Assembly: GCA_947475545.1 (NCBI GenBank)
Contig: CANJLL010000003.1
Span: 124,001-188,000, forward strand
Length of the DNA: 64,000 nucleotides
Origin: Chloroflexota bacterium
GTDB taxonomy: Bacteria > Chloroflexota > Limnocylindria > Limnocylindrales > CSP1-4
Direction of reading: 5' to 3'
Shown here: one piece after another, positions 45,069 to 52,511 of the stretch
How positions within the stretch are numbered: position 1 is the first letter of the stretch
How the letters are laid out: every line of letters starts with the position of its first letter
Notes under the pieces: model-generated
Told to the model about the DNA's origin: nothing
The model's database searches: none
The model's input: only the letters and a program-made list of their open reading frames with translations
Translations under genes and position numbers: made by a program

Positions 45069-46352
45069 TCAGGCCCCCGTCAGGGTGCCCCAGATCAGGA
45101 ACGAGTTCATCGCGATGACCACCCCGGCCACAACCAGCGCGATCGCCGTCAGGCCGCGCCCGTTGACGAACTCGCCCATGACCCGCCGCGACGCCGTCAT
45201 GTGAACCAGCGGGAGGAGCGCGAACGGGATCCCGAAGGAGAGCACCACCTGCGAAAGGATCAGCACGAACGTGGGCTCCACCCCGATCGCCAGTACCACC
45301 AGCGCGGGCGTGAGCGTGACGAGGCGCCGCGCCGTCAGTGGGATCGACCGGCGGATGAAGCCGGCCATCACGACCTGGCCGGCCATCGTTCCCACCGACG
45401 AGCTGGACAGCCCCGATGCCAGCAGCGCGATCGCGAACGCGAACGCCGCCACCGGGCCGATCTCCAGCCCGATCGCCGCGTGCGCCCCAGCCAGCGTCTC
45501 GACCGACTCCGCCGCCGCCCCGTGGAGTGCGGCCGCGGCGCTGATCAGCATCGAGAGGTTGACAGCCCCCGCGATCAGCATCGCCAGCGCCACGTCGAGG
45601 CGCGTGAGCCGAATCAGGTGCCGGACGTCATCGGGCGTCGTTGCCTGGATGCGATTGCTCGTGAGCGCGGAGTGCAGGTAGACCACGTGCGGCATCACCG
45701 TCGCGCCCAGGATGGCCACCGCCACCAGGACCGAATCCGTCCCGTCGAAGCGCGGCACCAGGCCCGCCAGGACATCCGCGGGCACGATCCGGACCAGCGC
45801 CAGGCTGACCCCGAAGCCTCCCACGATCACCAGCAGGAACGCCGCGATGGCGATCTCGAACGAGCGAAACCCGCGGCGTTGCAGCGAGAGCAGCGCCATG
45901 GCCAGCACCGCGGTCACCAGGCCGCCCACCAGCGGCGGCCAGCCGAAGAGCAGGCTGAACGCGACTGACGCGCCGATGAACTCGGCGAGGTCGGTGGCGA
46001 TGGCGACCACCTCGGCCTGCGCCCAGAGCCCCCAGCGGACGCCGGCCGGGTACTGGAGGGCACACAGCTCCGGAAGCGACCGGCCAGTCACCAGGCCCGC
46101 CTTGCTGGACAGGTACTGGACCACCACGGCCATCAGGTTTGCTGCCACGATCACCCAGACCAGCAGGTAGCCGAACCGGGCGCCGCCCGAGATGTTGGTC
46201 GCGAAGTTACCCGGGTCCACGTAGGCGATCGCGGCCACGAACGCCGGCCCCATGAGGCGGAGGCTGCCACGGACCCGGCCGCGGGCGCGCACGTCGGCGA
46301 CGGTCTCGCGCACGTCGGCGACGGTCTCGCGCAGTTCGGCCTCCTCGATCAA
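45069..46352 (-). CDS. Nramp-family divalent metal transporter
   Basis: A 427-residue transporter with 11 or so helices. The metal-site helix 1 motif is VDPGNFATNISGGARFG and the helix 6 motif is LGATVMPHVVYLHSAL, which keep the DPGN and MPH residues that bind Mn/Fe in Nramp/MntH; other conserved blocks are QYLSSKAGLVTGRSLPE and LLASGLSSSSVGTMAGQVVM. TTG 46352 is preferred: GGGAGGG lies 7 bases upstream. The N-terminus contains two exact copies of ETVADVR encoded by a 21-base tandem repeat. No MntR or Fur site was recognised in the 170-base divergent gap. Confidence 0.93.
   Translation of the reverse strand: MIEEAELRETVADVRETVADVRARGRVRGSLRLMGPAFVAAIAYVDPGNFATNISGGARFGYLLVWVIVAANLMAVVVQYLSSKAGLVTGRSLPELCALQYPAGVRWGLWAQAEVVAIATDLAEFIGASVAFSLLFGWPPLVGGLVTAVLAMALLSLQRRGFRSFEIAIAAFLLVIVGGFGVSLALVRIVPADVLAGLVPRFDGTDSVLVAVAILGATVMPHVVYLHSALTSNRIQATTPDDVRHLIRLTRLDVALAMLIAGAVNLSMLISAAAALHGAAAESVETLAGAHAAIGLEIGPVAAFAFAIALLASGLSSSSVGTMAGQVVMAGFIRRSIPLTARRLVTLTPALVVLAIGVEPTFVLILSQVVLSFGIPFALLPLVHMTASRRVMGEFVNGRGLTAIALVVAGVVIAMNSFLIWGTLTGA
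46287..46328. repeat. 21-base tandem repeat inside the Nramp gene
   Basis: Two perfect copies (46287-46307 and 46308-46328) of a 21-base unit beginning GCGCACGTCGGCGACGG. It encodes the heptad ETVADVR twice in the cytoplasmic N-terminus. In-frame copy-number change would only lengthen or shorten this helix. Confidence 0.9.
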
Positions 46353-46522
46353 GCGACCACCCTCCCGATGCCGCCGGCCGTCGCACTCCGAGGGGCCCGG
46401 GCAGGCTGCGTAGTCTGCCTGCCACCGCCCTCCCGCACAACAGCCGGCCCCCCGGCGCCGCCTGCCGCCGACCCCCCCGCGATGGACGTTTCCCGCGCGC
46501 CGCGGTCTGCCACCATAGAGCC

Positions 46523-47485
46523 GTGACCCGCCTCGTCGAATCGGTTCCGAACTACTCGGAGGGCCGCCGCCTCGAGGTCGTGGACCGGCTGGCGGCTGCT
46601 GTGAAGGCCGTGCCCGGTGCGCACCTCCTGGACCGGACCAGCGATGCCTCCCACAACCGCTCCGTGCTGACCGTTGCCGGCGAGGCGGTCGCCGTGTGCG
46701 ACGCGCTGGAGCGGACGGTGGAGGTGGCGATCCAGGAGATCGACCTGGACACGCACCGCGGCGAGCACCCCCGGATCGGTGCCGTGGACGTCATCCCGTT
46801 CGTGCCCCTCGGCGACACCACGATGGCGGAGTGCGTGACGCTGGCCCGCGAGTTTGGCGCCCGGATCGCCCAGCGGTTCGACCTCCCCGTCTACCTGTAC
46901 GCCGAGGCGGCCACCCGGCCCGACCGGGTGCGACTGGCCGATATCCGGCGCGGCGAGTACGAGGCCCTCCGGACGGACATCGCGCTCCCGGAACGGCACC
47001 CGGACTTCGGCCCCGTGCGGACCCATCCGCGGGCGGGCGCTGTGGCCGTTGGCGCGCGGCCATTCCTCATCGCCTGGAACATCAACCTGGACTCCCCGGA
47101 CCTGGATCTGGCAACGGCGATCGCGCGGCGGGTTCGAGAGAGCAACGGCGGGCTGCCCAGGGTCCAGGCAAAGGGCTTCTTCATCGAGGAGCTGGGTTGC
47201 GCGCAGGTCAGCATGAACCTGCTTGATTTCGCCACCACGCCCATCTGGCGGGTCTGGGACGCGGTCGTCGTCGCCGCAGCCGAAGCGGGCGTTGGCCCGG
47301 CCGAATCGGAGCTGATCGGGCTGGCGCCGCTGGCGTCGCTGCTGGCCGTCGCAAACCATGCCGGCGCACCGAGGAATGCTGCCGTGGAGGAGCGGCTGGC
47401 CGTCGCGGCCGACTACATTCGGCTTCGTGACTTCTCGCCGATGCAGACACTCGAACTGCGGCTGGCCGCGGAGGAGCACCGATGA
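46523..47485 (+). CDS. ftcD: Glutamate formimidoyltransferase
   Basis: A 320-residue enzyme equal to the N-terminal half of the animal two-domain FTCD. It moves the formimino group from formimidoyl-glutamate to THF. Family marks are ESVPNYSEGR at the start, RTSDASHNRSVLT, catalytic His in GEHPRIGAVDVIPFVPL, GARPFLIAWNINLDS and the C-terminal SELIGLAPLASL. The cyclodeaminase half is a separate gene at 23352. GTG 46523; a weak CACCAT hexamer lies 6 bases upstream. The stop overlaps hutI by 4 bases. Confidence 0.95.
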   Translation: MTRLVESVPNYSEGRRLEVVDRLAAAVKAVPGAHLLDRTSDASHNRSVLTVAGEAVAVCDALERTVEVAIQEIDLDTHRGEHPRIGAVDVIPFVPLGDTTMAECVTLAREFGARIAQRFDLPVYLYAEAATRPDRVRLADIRRGEYEALRTDIALPERHPDFGPVRTHPRAGAVAVGARPFLIAWNINLDSPDLDLATAIARRVRESNGGLPRVQAKGFFIEELGCAQVSMNLLDFATTPIWRVWDAVVVAAAEAGVGPAESELIGLAPLASLLAVANHAGAPRNAAVEERLAVAADYIRLRDFSPMQTLELRLAAEEHR

Positions 47486-48849
47486 CCACCCTCCGGCTGA
47501 TCCATGGCGGCCGATCCGGTAGCCCCGTGCCCGGGCTGCTCATCCACAACGCGTCCGAGGTCGTCACGATGGCCGGCGGGCTCCGTCGGGGTGATACGCA
47601 GGACGACCCCGTCGCGCATTCGGCGGACGCCGTGGGCGGCCCGGAATCGGAGGACGCGCCCGTCGTCGCGTGCTGGGAAGGCCGGATCCTGGCCACCGGC
47701 CCGCGGGCCGCCGTGGAGGGCGTCCTCGAGGGCGAGGGGTACCCGCTGGCTCGATTCGTCCGGATCGACGCCCGCGGCGGGACGGTCACGCCCGGCCTGA
47801 TCGATGCCCACACCCATCTGCTCTTCGGCGGCACCCGAGAGGGGGAGCTGGCGTTGCGGCAGCAAGGGGCCGGCTACCTGGAGATCCTCGCGTCCGGTGG
47901 CGGGATCCTGTCCACCGTGGCGGCGACGCGGGCAGCGTCGTCGGACGCGCTGCTGGCTCACGGCCGCCGCTGGCTGAGCCAGATGTTGTCGCACGGCGTG
48001 ACCACGGTGGAGGCCAAGTCCGGCTACGGACTGGACCTGGCGACCGAGCTTCGGCTCCTCGACGTCGCGTACCAGCTGGGTCGCGAGGGCCCCATCGACG
48101 TCATCCCCACCTGGCTGGGCGCCCACGCGGTCCCGCCGGAGTTCCGGACACGGCCCGATGGGACCGAAGCGTACGTTCGGCATCTGCTCGACGAGCAGCT
48201 CCCCGGCGTCGCGGCACAGGGCCGGGCTCGCTTTGCCGACGTGTTCTGCGAGCGGGGCGTCTTCACGCAGGATCAGTCGCGCCGGATCCTGTCGGCCGCG
48301 TCGGCCTATGGGCTGGCGGCTCGGGTTCACGCCGACGAGCTGGCACCCAGCGGCGGTGCGGAGCTGGCCGTGGAGCTTGGGGCGCTCTCGGCGGACCACC
48401 TCGCGTCGCTATCCGAGGAAGGCGTGCTTGCGCTGGCCAGGGCCGCCGCCGCCGGGCACCCGGTGGTGGCCACGCTGCTGCCCGCCACGACGTGGTTCCT
48501 GATGCACAAGGAATACGCGCCCGCGCGGCTGCTGATCGACCGCGGGGTGCCGATCGCGATCGCCACGGACTTCAACCCCGGCACGTCGCCGCTGGCCAGC
48601 CTGCCCCTGGCGATGACCATCGCCTGCCTCCAGCTTGGCCTCACGCCGTCCGAGGCGCTGGCCGCCGTGACGATCAACGCGGCGCATGCCCTGGAGATGG
48701 GTGACGACATCGGGTCGATCGAGGCCGGCAAGCAGGCGGACCTGACCATCTGGAACGTGCCGACGCATCGCCAGATCCCCTACTGGCCGGGAGCCGACCT
48801 GGTCCGGATGGTCATCAAGCGCGGGGTCCCCGTCTACGGGCACGACTGA
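47482..48849 (+). CDS. hutI: Imidazolonepropionase
   Basis: A 455-residue zinc amidohydrolase that opens imidazolonepropionate to formimidoyl-glutamate. Metal-site strand 1 is GLIDAHTHLLFGGTREGE; the Lys/Tyr strand is VTTVEAKSGYGLDL; later ligands are in RVHADELAPSGGA, LGALSADHLASLS and IATDFNPGTSP. It is some 40 residues longer than usual owing to an N-terminal insert (about 35-60, acidic and Ala-rich) between the first two strands. ATG overlaps the formimidoyltransferase stop, so the last two histidine-degradation steps are co-translated. Confidence 0.96.
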   Translation: MTTLRLIHGGRSGSPVPGLLIHNASEVVTMAGGLRRGDTQDDPVAHSADAVGGPESEDAPVVACWEGRILATGPRAAVEGVLEGEGYPLARFVRIDARGGTVTPGLIDAHTHLLFGGTREGELALRQQGAGYLEILASGGGILSTVAATRAASSDALLAHGRRWLSQMLSHGVTTVEAKSGYGLDLATELRLLDVAYQLGREGPIDVIPTWLGAHAVPPEFRTRPDGTEAYVRHLLDEQLPGVAAQGRARFADVFCERGVFTQDQSRRILSAASAYGLAARVHADELAPSGGAELAVELGALSADHLASLSEEGVLALARAAAAGHPVVATLLPATTWFLMHKEYAPARLLIDRGVPIAIATDFNPGTSPLASLPLAMTIACLQLGLTPSEALAAVTINAAHALEMGDDIGSIEAGKQADLTIWNVPTHRQIPYWPGADLVRMVIKRGVPVYGHD

Positions 48850-49166
48850 GGTGCTACGCGCACGCCTGGCCGGACGCCCCTTGCCCTGATTCTGCGAAAC
48901 GTCCACCCCATGAGCACGATCCAACGGCTCTGCCGCCACGAGGCCCGCGCCGTGCACGGGGCCGGCGCCGTTGTTGCGTAACGCTCACCCCATGGACGTT
49001 CTGCAGCAACTTCCCGGATGGTGCTCCCCCGGGAGGCGTACTGCAGAACCTTGGCAGGCGGCGGGGGATGGGGCGGCCAACTGCTGCGGGCTGGCCGCCA
49101 ACTGCTGCGTGCTGGCCGCCGCGGCGGGCCAGATCCCGTTCGCGCCATCGCGTCTGCGCGCCTCGG
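48850..49166. other. Non-coding stretch with direct and inverted repeats
   Basis: No credible gene. It contains an imperfect direct repeat of pattern TGCGwAACGyyCACCCCATG at 48893-48915 and 48975-48997, a perfect 9-bp inverted repeat GTTCTGCAG/CTGCAGAAC (48998-49006 and 49041-49049) that encloses TCCCGG/CCGGGA, and a 21-base near-perfect tandem repeat (49076-49117). It lies between convergent genes hutI and the RidA gene. Confidence 0.7.
49076..49117. repeat. 21-base tandem repeat
   Basis: Two copies, 49076-49096 and 49097-49117, starting GCCAACTGCTGCG and differing at one position (GGG versus GTG). Intergenic, 50 bases beyond the end of the RidA gene. Confidence 0.85.
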
Positions 49167-49601
49167 CTACCCCGTCGTCCGGCGCGCGTCCGCCTCGATC
49201 TCCACCAGCAGCGTCGCCTCGATCAGTTCCACCACCCGGACCAGCGTGGCGGCGGGACGGATGTCACGGAACAGCTCGCCCATGAGCGCGGTGATCCCGC
49301 TCGCGGCGGTCAGGTCCGTGACGAATATCCGGATCCGGACGATATCGGCGGGTTCGAAGCCGCCCGCCCGAAGCGCGGCGAAGATCCGTTCGAACGCCTC
49401 GCTCGCCTGCGCCACCGCGTCGCCGGGATGGAGCGACGCGCCGGTTGGCCCCGCGTCCGTCGTGCCGGCCACCCAGCAGTCATCGCCCACGACAACCGCT
49501 CGGCTGTAGCCCGCGATCTCCTCCCAGGGCCCGCCCGATGAGATCAGCCGGCGACCGCCTCCGCTTGGCGCGTCCTCGTGTCCCTGCCCATCGTCGGTCA
49601 A
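49167..49601 (-). CDS. RidA/YjgF-family protein
   Basis: A RidA-type protein of about 144 residues. The family core is visible: RAVVVGDDCWVAGTTDAG, DAVAQASEAFERIFAALRAGGFEPADIVRIRIF in part, and IRPAATLVRVVELIEATLLVEIEA with the conserved Arg before the final strand pair. RidA enzymes hydrolyse reactive enamines and imines, such as those from PLP enzymes. TTG 49601 has GGGGAGG 10 bases upstream; GTG 49652 is an alternative that adds 17 residues. The residue after the usual start contains an extra acidic linker. Confidence 0.85.
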   Translation of the reverse strand: MTDDGQGHEDAPSGGGRRLISSGGPWEEIAGYSRAVVVGDDCWVAGTTDAGPTGASLHPGDAVAQASEAFERIFAALRAGGFEPADIVRIRIFVTDLTAASGITALMGELFRDIRPAATLVRVVELIEATLLVEIEADARRTTG

Positions 49602-49670
49602 GCTGGACCAGCCTCCCCGCGGAGGGCTGTTCTCAACGGCCCGCCTCCGCACTGGCCGGGAGCGCCTACC

Positions 49671-50345
49671 CTACTGGCTGCGCGACTCCAGCAGGACCGC
49701 CGTGGTCTCGTTGGGCAGCGTAGAGATGCTGATCGACAGCTTGGCCTGTGCGGCCGGAACCCCACCCATCTCGGCGAAGAACTTGGCCAGCGCCTCGTCG
49801 CACTCCGGGCCCGGCGCGCAGACCGGCATGGCAACGACGATCTTGGGATCCAGCTGCGCGATCAGCTCCGACGCCTTGGTAGCGGAGAGCGCCCCGCCGA
49901 TCGGCACGCACGCGATGTCCACGTTGCCGATGTCGCCGAGCTTCTCTTCTGTCAGCAGGTGGCCAACGTCGCCCAGGTGGATCGTGTGCATCCCGTCCAG
50001 CTCCACCACGAAGGCGGTCTGGCGTCCCCGCGTGGCGCCACGCTTGTCGTCCCGGTAGGTGCGCACGCCGGTGATCAGGACGTCCTTGACCTCGTATTCG
50101 CCTGGCCCGTCCAGGCAGAACGCGTCCTCCAGGCTGGAGGGGATCAGGGTGCCGCCATCCCGCGACAGATTGCCGCCCTTGCCCGCCCTGGCGAGCGGCG
50201 CGTCATCCGGGTGGCTGTAGGTGACGATGTCGCCGGTGATGCCGCGGCCCGTGGGCCCCACCACCGACTGGTACGCGTCCGCCACCACCACGGCATCGCG
50301 GCCGCGGAGTCGAACGCAGGTCTGTCCGTACCAGGTGATCTCCAT
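49671..50345 (-). CDS. Metallo-beta-lactamase-fold (UlaG-like) protein
   Basis: A 224-residue MBL-fold protein. It opens with MEITWYGQTCVRLRG and has strands DAVVVADAY, TYSHPDD, LDGPGEYEVKDVLITGVRTY, TIHLGDVGHLLTEE and VDIACVPIGGALSATKA. The zinc motif HxHxDH is reduced to SHPDD, but Asp in HLGDVGHL is kept, as in the lineage of UlaG-like proteins often listed as Zn-dependent hydrolases of unknown role. A CAGAAT hexamer 7 bases before the ATG implies a leaderless mRNA. Catalysis is uncertain. Confidence 0.82.
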   Translation of the reverse strand: MEITWYGQTCVRLRGRDAVVVADAYQSVVGPTGRGITGDIVTYSHPDDAPLARAGKGGNLSRDGGTLIPSSLEDAFCLDGPGEYEVKDVLITGVRTYRDDKRGATRGRQTAFVVELDGMHTIHLGDVGHLLTEEKLGDIGNVDIACVPIGGALSATKASELIAQLDPKIVVAMPVCAPGPECDEALAKFFAEMGGVPAAQAKLSISISTLPNETTAVLLESRSQ

Positions 50346-50689
50346 CCGCCCGATTCTGACACACGGCCATGCACAGCGCCTTCATTGCACGCAGGAGGAC
50401 CCCGGGGCGCCCCGGGCCGGTCCGCCGCCGCCCCCCCGAAGCCGGCTTCGACGCACTCCTGGCGAGCATCCCGGACAAAGAGAAACCGGAGGCGCCTGCC
50501 CATTGGCGCCTCCGGTCGGAGGGAGGGAGGATAGAACCTGGAGGGGTTCGTCCGGTGATTACGGTAGGCGTCCGGGATTCAGACGAAGCCACCCAAAGGG
50601 TTAAGAAAGGGACACGCTCGCGGCGCCGGGGTGGCCCGCAGGACCTTCGTGCCAGCGGAGTTGGCACGCGGCGGTGCGACAATCCCCCA
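50346..50689. other. Intergenic region between divergent genes
   Basis: No convincing gene in 344 bases. It holds the -10 box of the MBL gene (50353-50358), a strong hairpin oriented as a minus-strand terminator (50485-50516), G-rich runs (50517-50545) and the GACAAT box (50678-50683) of the next gene. A small untranslated transcript on the minus strand is possible. Confidence 0.55.
50485..50516 (-). terminator. Strong intrinsic terminator on the minus strand
   Basis: ACCGGAGGCGCC and GGCGCCTCCGGT make a perfect 12-bp stem with an 8-base loop. On the minus strand it is followed at once by TTTCTCTTTG, a fit to a Rho-independent terminator. No minus-strand gene lies directly upstream. Confidence 0.8.
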
Positions 50690-52009
50690 ATGACGCCCTC
50701 TATCGCCACCCCTCGGCTGCTCGCCGCGCTCCTCGCCGCCAGCCTCGTGGTTGCCGCCTGCGGCAGCAACAGCCAGACCGCCGCCCCCACGGCCGCCGGG
50801 AGCCCGGCTTCGAGCACGTCCGCTTCGGCCGCCCCGGGCGGTTCGGGCGCCCCGTCCTCGTCCGCGCAGGACATCACCGCGGTCGCCCGCGCCATCGAGG
50901 GCCAGGTCGTCAAGATCCGGGGCCTCCAGCAGAAGGCTGCGGTGGACCCGAAGGTCGTGGATGCCGCCACCATGACCGCGTTCATCGAGAAGGACTTCGC
51001 CAAGGAGAACCCGGCGCCGCAGGTGGCCGCCGACGAGCGACTCGCCAAGCTGCTGGGCCTCCTCCCGCAGAACGCCTCCGTCAACGACCTGTACCGCCAG
51101 CTCCTCACCAGCCAGGTGGTGGGCCTCTACTCACCCGACGACAAGGTCTTGTACGTCCTCGAGTCCGGCGCCGGCCTGGGCCCGGCCCAGCGGCTGATCT
51201 ACAGCCACGAATTCACCCATGCGCTGCAGGACCAGGCGTTCGACCTGATCGCCTACGACAAGGCGAACCGGCTCGACCAGCAGGGCGACCGCAGCCTGGC
51301 CGCCACCAGCCTGGCGGAGGGTGATGCCCAGACCGTCATGACCGTCTGGGCGCAGACGATGTTGAGCGTGGACGAGCTGCTCAAGGCGGCCCAGGACGCC
51401 TCGGATCCCAAGGCGGCCGCCATCATGGCCGGCCTGCCCACGATCCTCCGCGAGACGGCGCTCTTCCCGTATCAGCAGGGCGCCACCTTCGTCACGAACC
51501 TCATCCAGTCGGGCGGCTGGACCGCCGTCAACAAGGCCTACGGCGCCCCGCCCGAGTCGAGCGAGCAGGTCATGCACGGCGACAAGTACGCCGCCCGTGA
51601 GAAGCCCGTCGTCGTGGCCATCCCCGAGGGCCTTGCCGACCGGATGGGCGCCGGCTGGAGCGTGGGCACGCAGGACACCTACGGCGAGTTCCAGCTCTCG
51701 ATCTGGCTGCGTGGCGCGAGCGGCGCTGCGACGGCTGCGACGGCCACCGCGGCAGCAGGCTGGGGCGGCGATCGGCTGGCGTTGCTGGACGGGCCCGGCG
51801 GCGCTCGCGGCGCGGTGATGCTCTCCGCCTGGGATACGGCCAACGACGCCAAGGAGTTCGCCGACGCGGCTCGCGCGGCCATCTCGTCGTTCAAGCTGAG
51901 CGCGGAGGTGGTCTACCAGTCGGGCAGCAAGTCGGTGACGGTGCTGATCGGCTCGGACGACGCGACCACGAACCGGCTGCACGTGATCCTGGGCGCGGGC
52001 GGGGTCTGA
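50690..52009 (+). CDS. Secreted lipoprotein with HEXXH zinc-protease motif
   Basis: A 439-residue lipoprotein. The signal is LLAALLAASLVVAAC with the lipobox Cys at about 24, then a Ser/Ala/Gly linker to about 60. The globular part has VVGLYSPDDKVLYVLESG followed by LIYSHEFTHALQDQAFDL, in which HEFTH is the zinc/catalytic motif of gluzincin-like peptidases; SLAEGDAQTVMTVWA, 40 residues on, contains the candidate third ligand Glu. The rest is mixed alpha/beta. A GACAAT hexamer 6 bases before the ATG suggests leaderless translation. The substrate is unknown. An IS481 relic starts 2 bases after its stop. Confidence 0.82.
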   Translation: MTPSIATPRLLAALLAASLVVAACGSNSQTAAPTAAGSPASSTSASAAPGGSGAPSSSAQDITAVARAIEGQVVKIRGLQQKAAVDPKVVDAATMTAFIEKDFAKENPAPQVAADERLAKLLGLLPQNASVNDLYRQLLTSQVVGLYSPDDKVLYVLESGAGLGPAQRLIYSHEFTHALQDQAFDLIAYDKANRLDQQGDRSLAATSLAEGDAQTVMTVWAQTMLSVDELLKAAQDASDPKAAAIMAGLPTILRETALFPYQQGATFVTNLIQSGGWTAVNKAYGAPPESSEQVMHGDKYAAREKPVVVAIPEGLADRMGAGWSVGTQDTYGEFQLSIWLRGASGAATAATATAAAGWGGDRLALLDGPGGARGAVMLSAWDTANDAKEFADAARAAISSFKLSAEVVYQSGSKSVTVLIGSDDATTNRLHVILGAGGV

Positions 52010-52037
52010 CTGTCGTCCCCAGGGACGTCGTTGGCAA

Positions 52038-52097
52038 ATGAGAGTCTCCCCGCAGGGTTCGGGTTGTCGAAGCTCGAACCGCAAAGGAGACTCTCAT
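52038..52097 (+). promoter_or_regulatory. Hairpin covering the IS481 transposase start
   Basis: ATGAGAGTCTCC (52038-52049) and GGAGACTCTCAT (52086-52097) are perfect 12-base inverted arms; inside them GGTTCG/CGAACC extends the fold. The right arm holds both the ribosome site GGAG and the first bases of the start codon at 52096, so readthrough transcripts would have the start masked. Confidence 0.75.
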
Positions 52098-52500
52098 GGC
52101 GCATCGTACGGCGCAGCTCAATGAGTACGGATGGCTGTTGCTCGCCAGGCGGGTGATCGACGAGGGCTGGACGGTGCCGACCGCCGCCCGGGTGCAGGGC
52201 GTGAGCCGGGCAACCGGGTACACGTGGGTGGGCCGGTACCGCACCGATGGCCTGCCCGGGCTGTCTGACCGCAGCTCCCGCCCGCGACGCTCGCCGAACC
52301 GGCAAGGCCGAGCGGTTCCTCGGGACGCTCGTACGCGAGTGGGCCTACGTGCGCCTGTACCGCTCGAACGACGAACGCCTGGCGCCCTTGCCGGGCTTCA
52401 TCGACTTCTGCAATCAGCGCCGCCCACATACCTCGCCCGGCGGACGCTCACCCATGGATGTCGTCAACCATGTCCATGGAGATGGACGGCCAGGCGACGC
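52096..52500 (+). pseudogene. IS481 transposase remnant (core deleted)
   Basis: From ATG 52096 the frame gives a typical IS481 N-terminus: helix-turn-helix VPTAARVQGVSRATGYTW and GRYRTDGLPGLSDRSSRPRR. Near 52300 the reading frame shifts and the sequence jumps to the C-terminus: GKAERFLGTLVREWAYVRLY, FIDFCNQRRPHTSPGGRSP. Roughly 190 central residues with the DDE catalytic acids are gone. It cannot catalyse transposition. Confidence 0.85.
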
Positions 52501-52511
52501 GCGCCCCGAAC

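Larger units (their letters stand above)
52011..52511 (+). mobile_element. Decayed IS481-family insertion sequence
   Basis: The left end is likely TGTCGTCCCCAGGGACG at 52011, one base after the lipoprotein stop; IS481 ends usually begin TGT. Next is a long hairpin (52038-52097) and a transposase reduced to its two ends. No matching right terminal repeat is seen before argS, whose stop is at 52512-52514, so the right boundary is approximate and the element is truncated. Confidence 0.75.

Noticed and set aside
50203..51108. Minus-strand protein of about 300 residues across the 50.5 kb hairpin
   Set aside because: It is antisense to the lipoprotein and MBL genes, has no domain, and the hairpin would interrupt its transcript.
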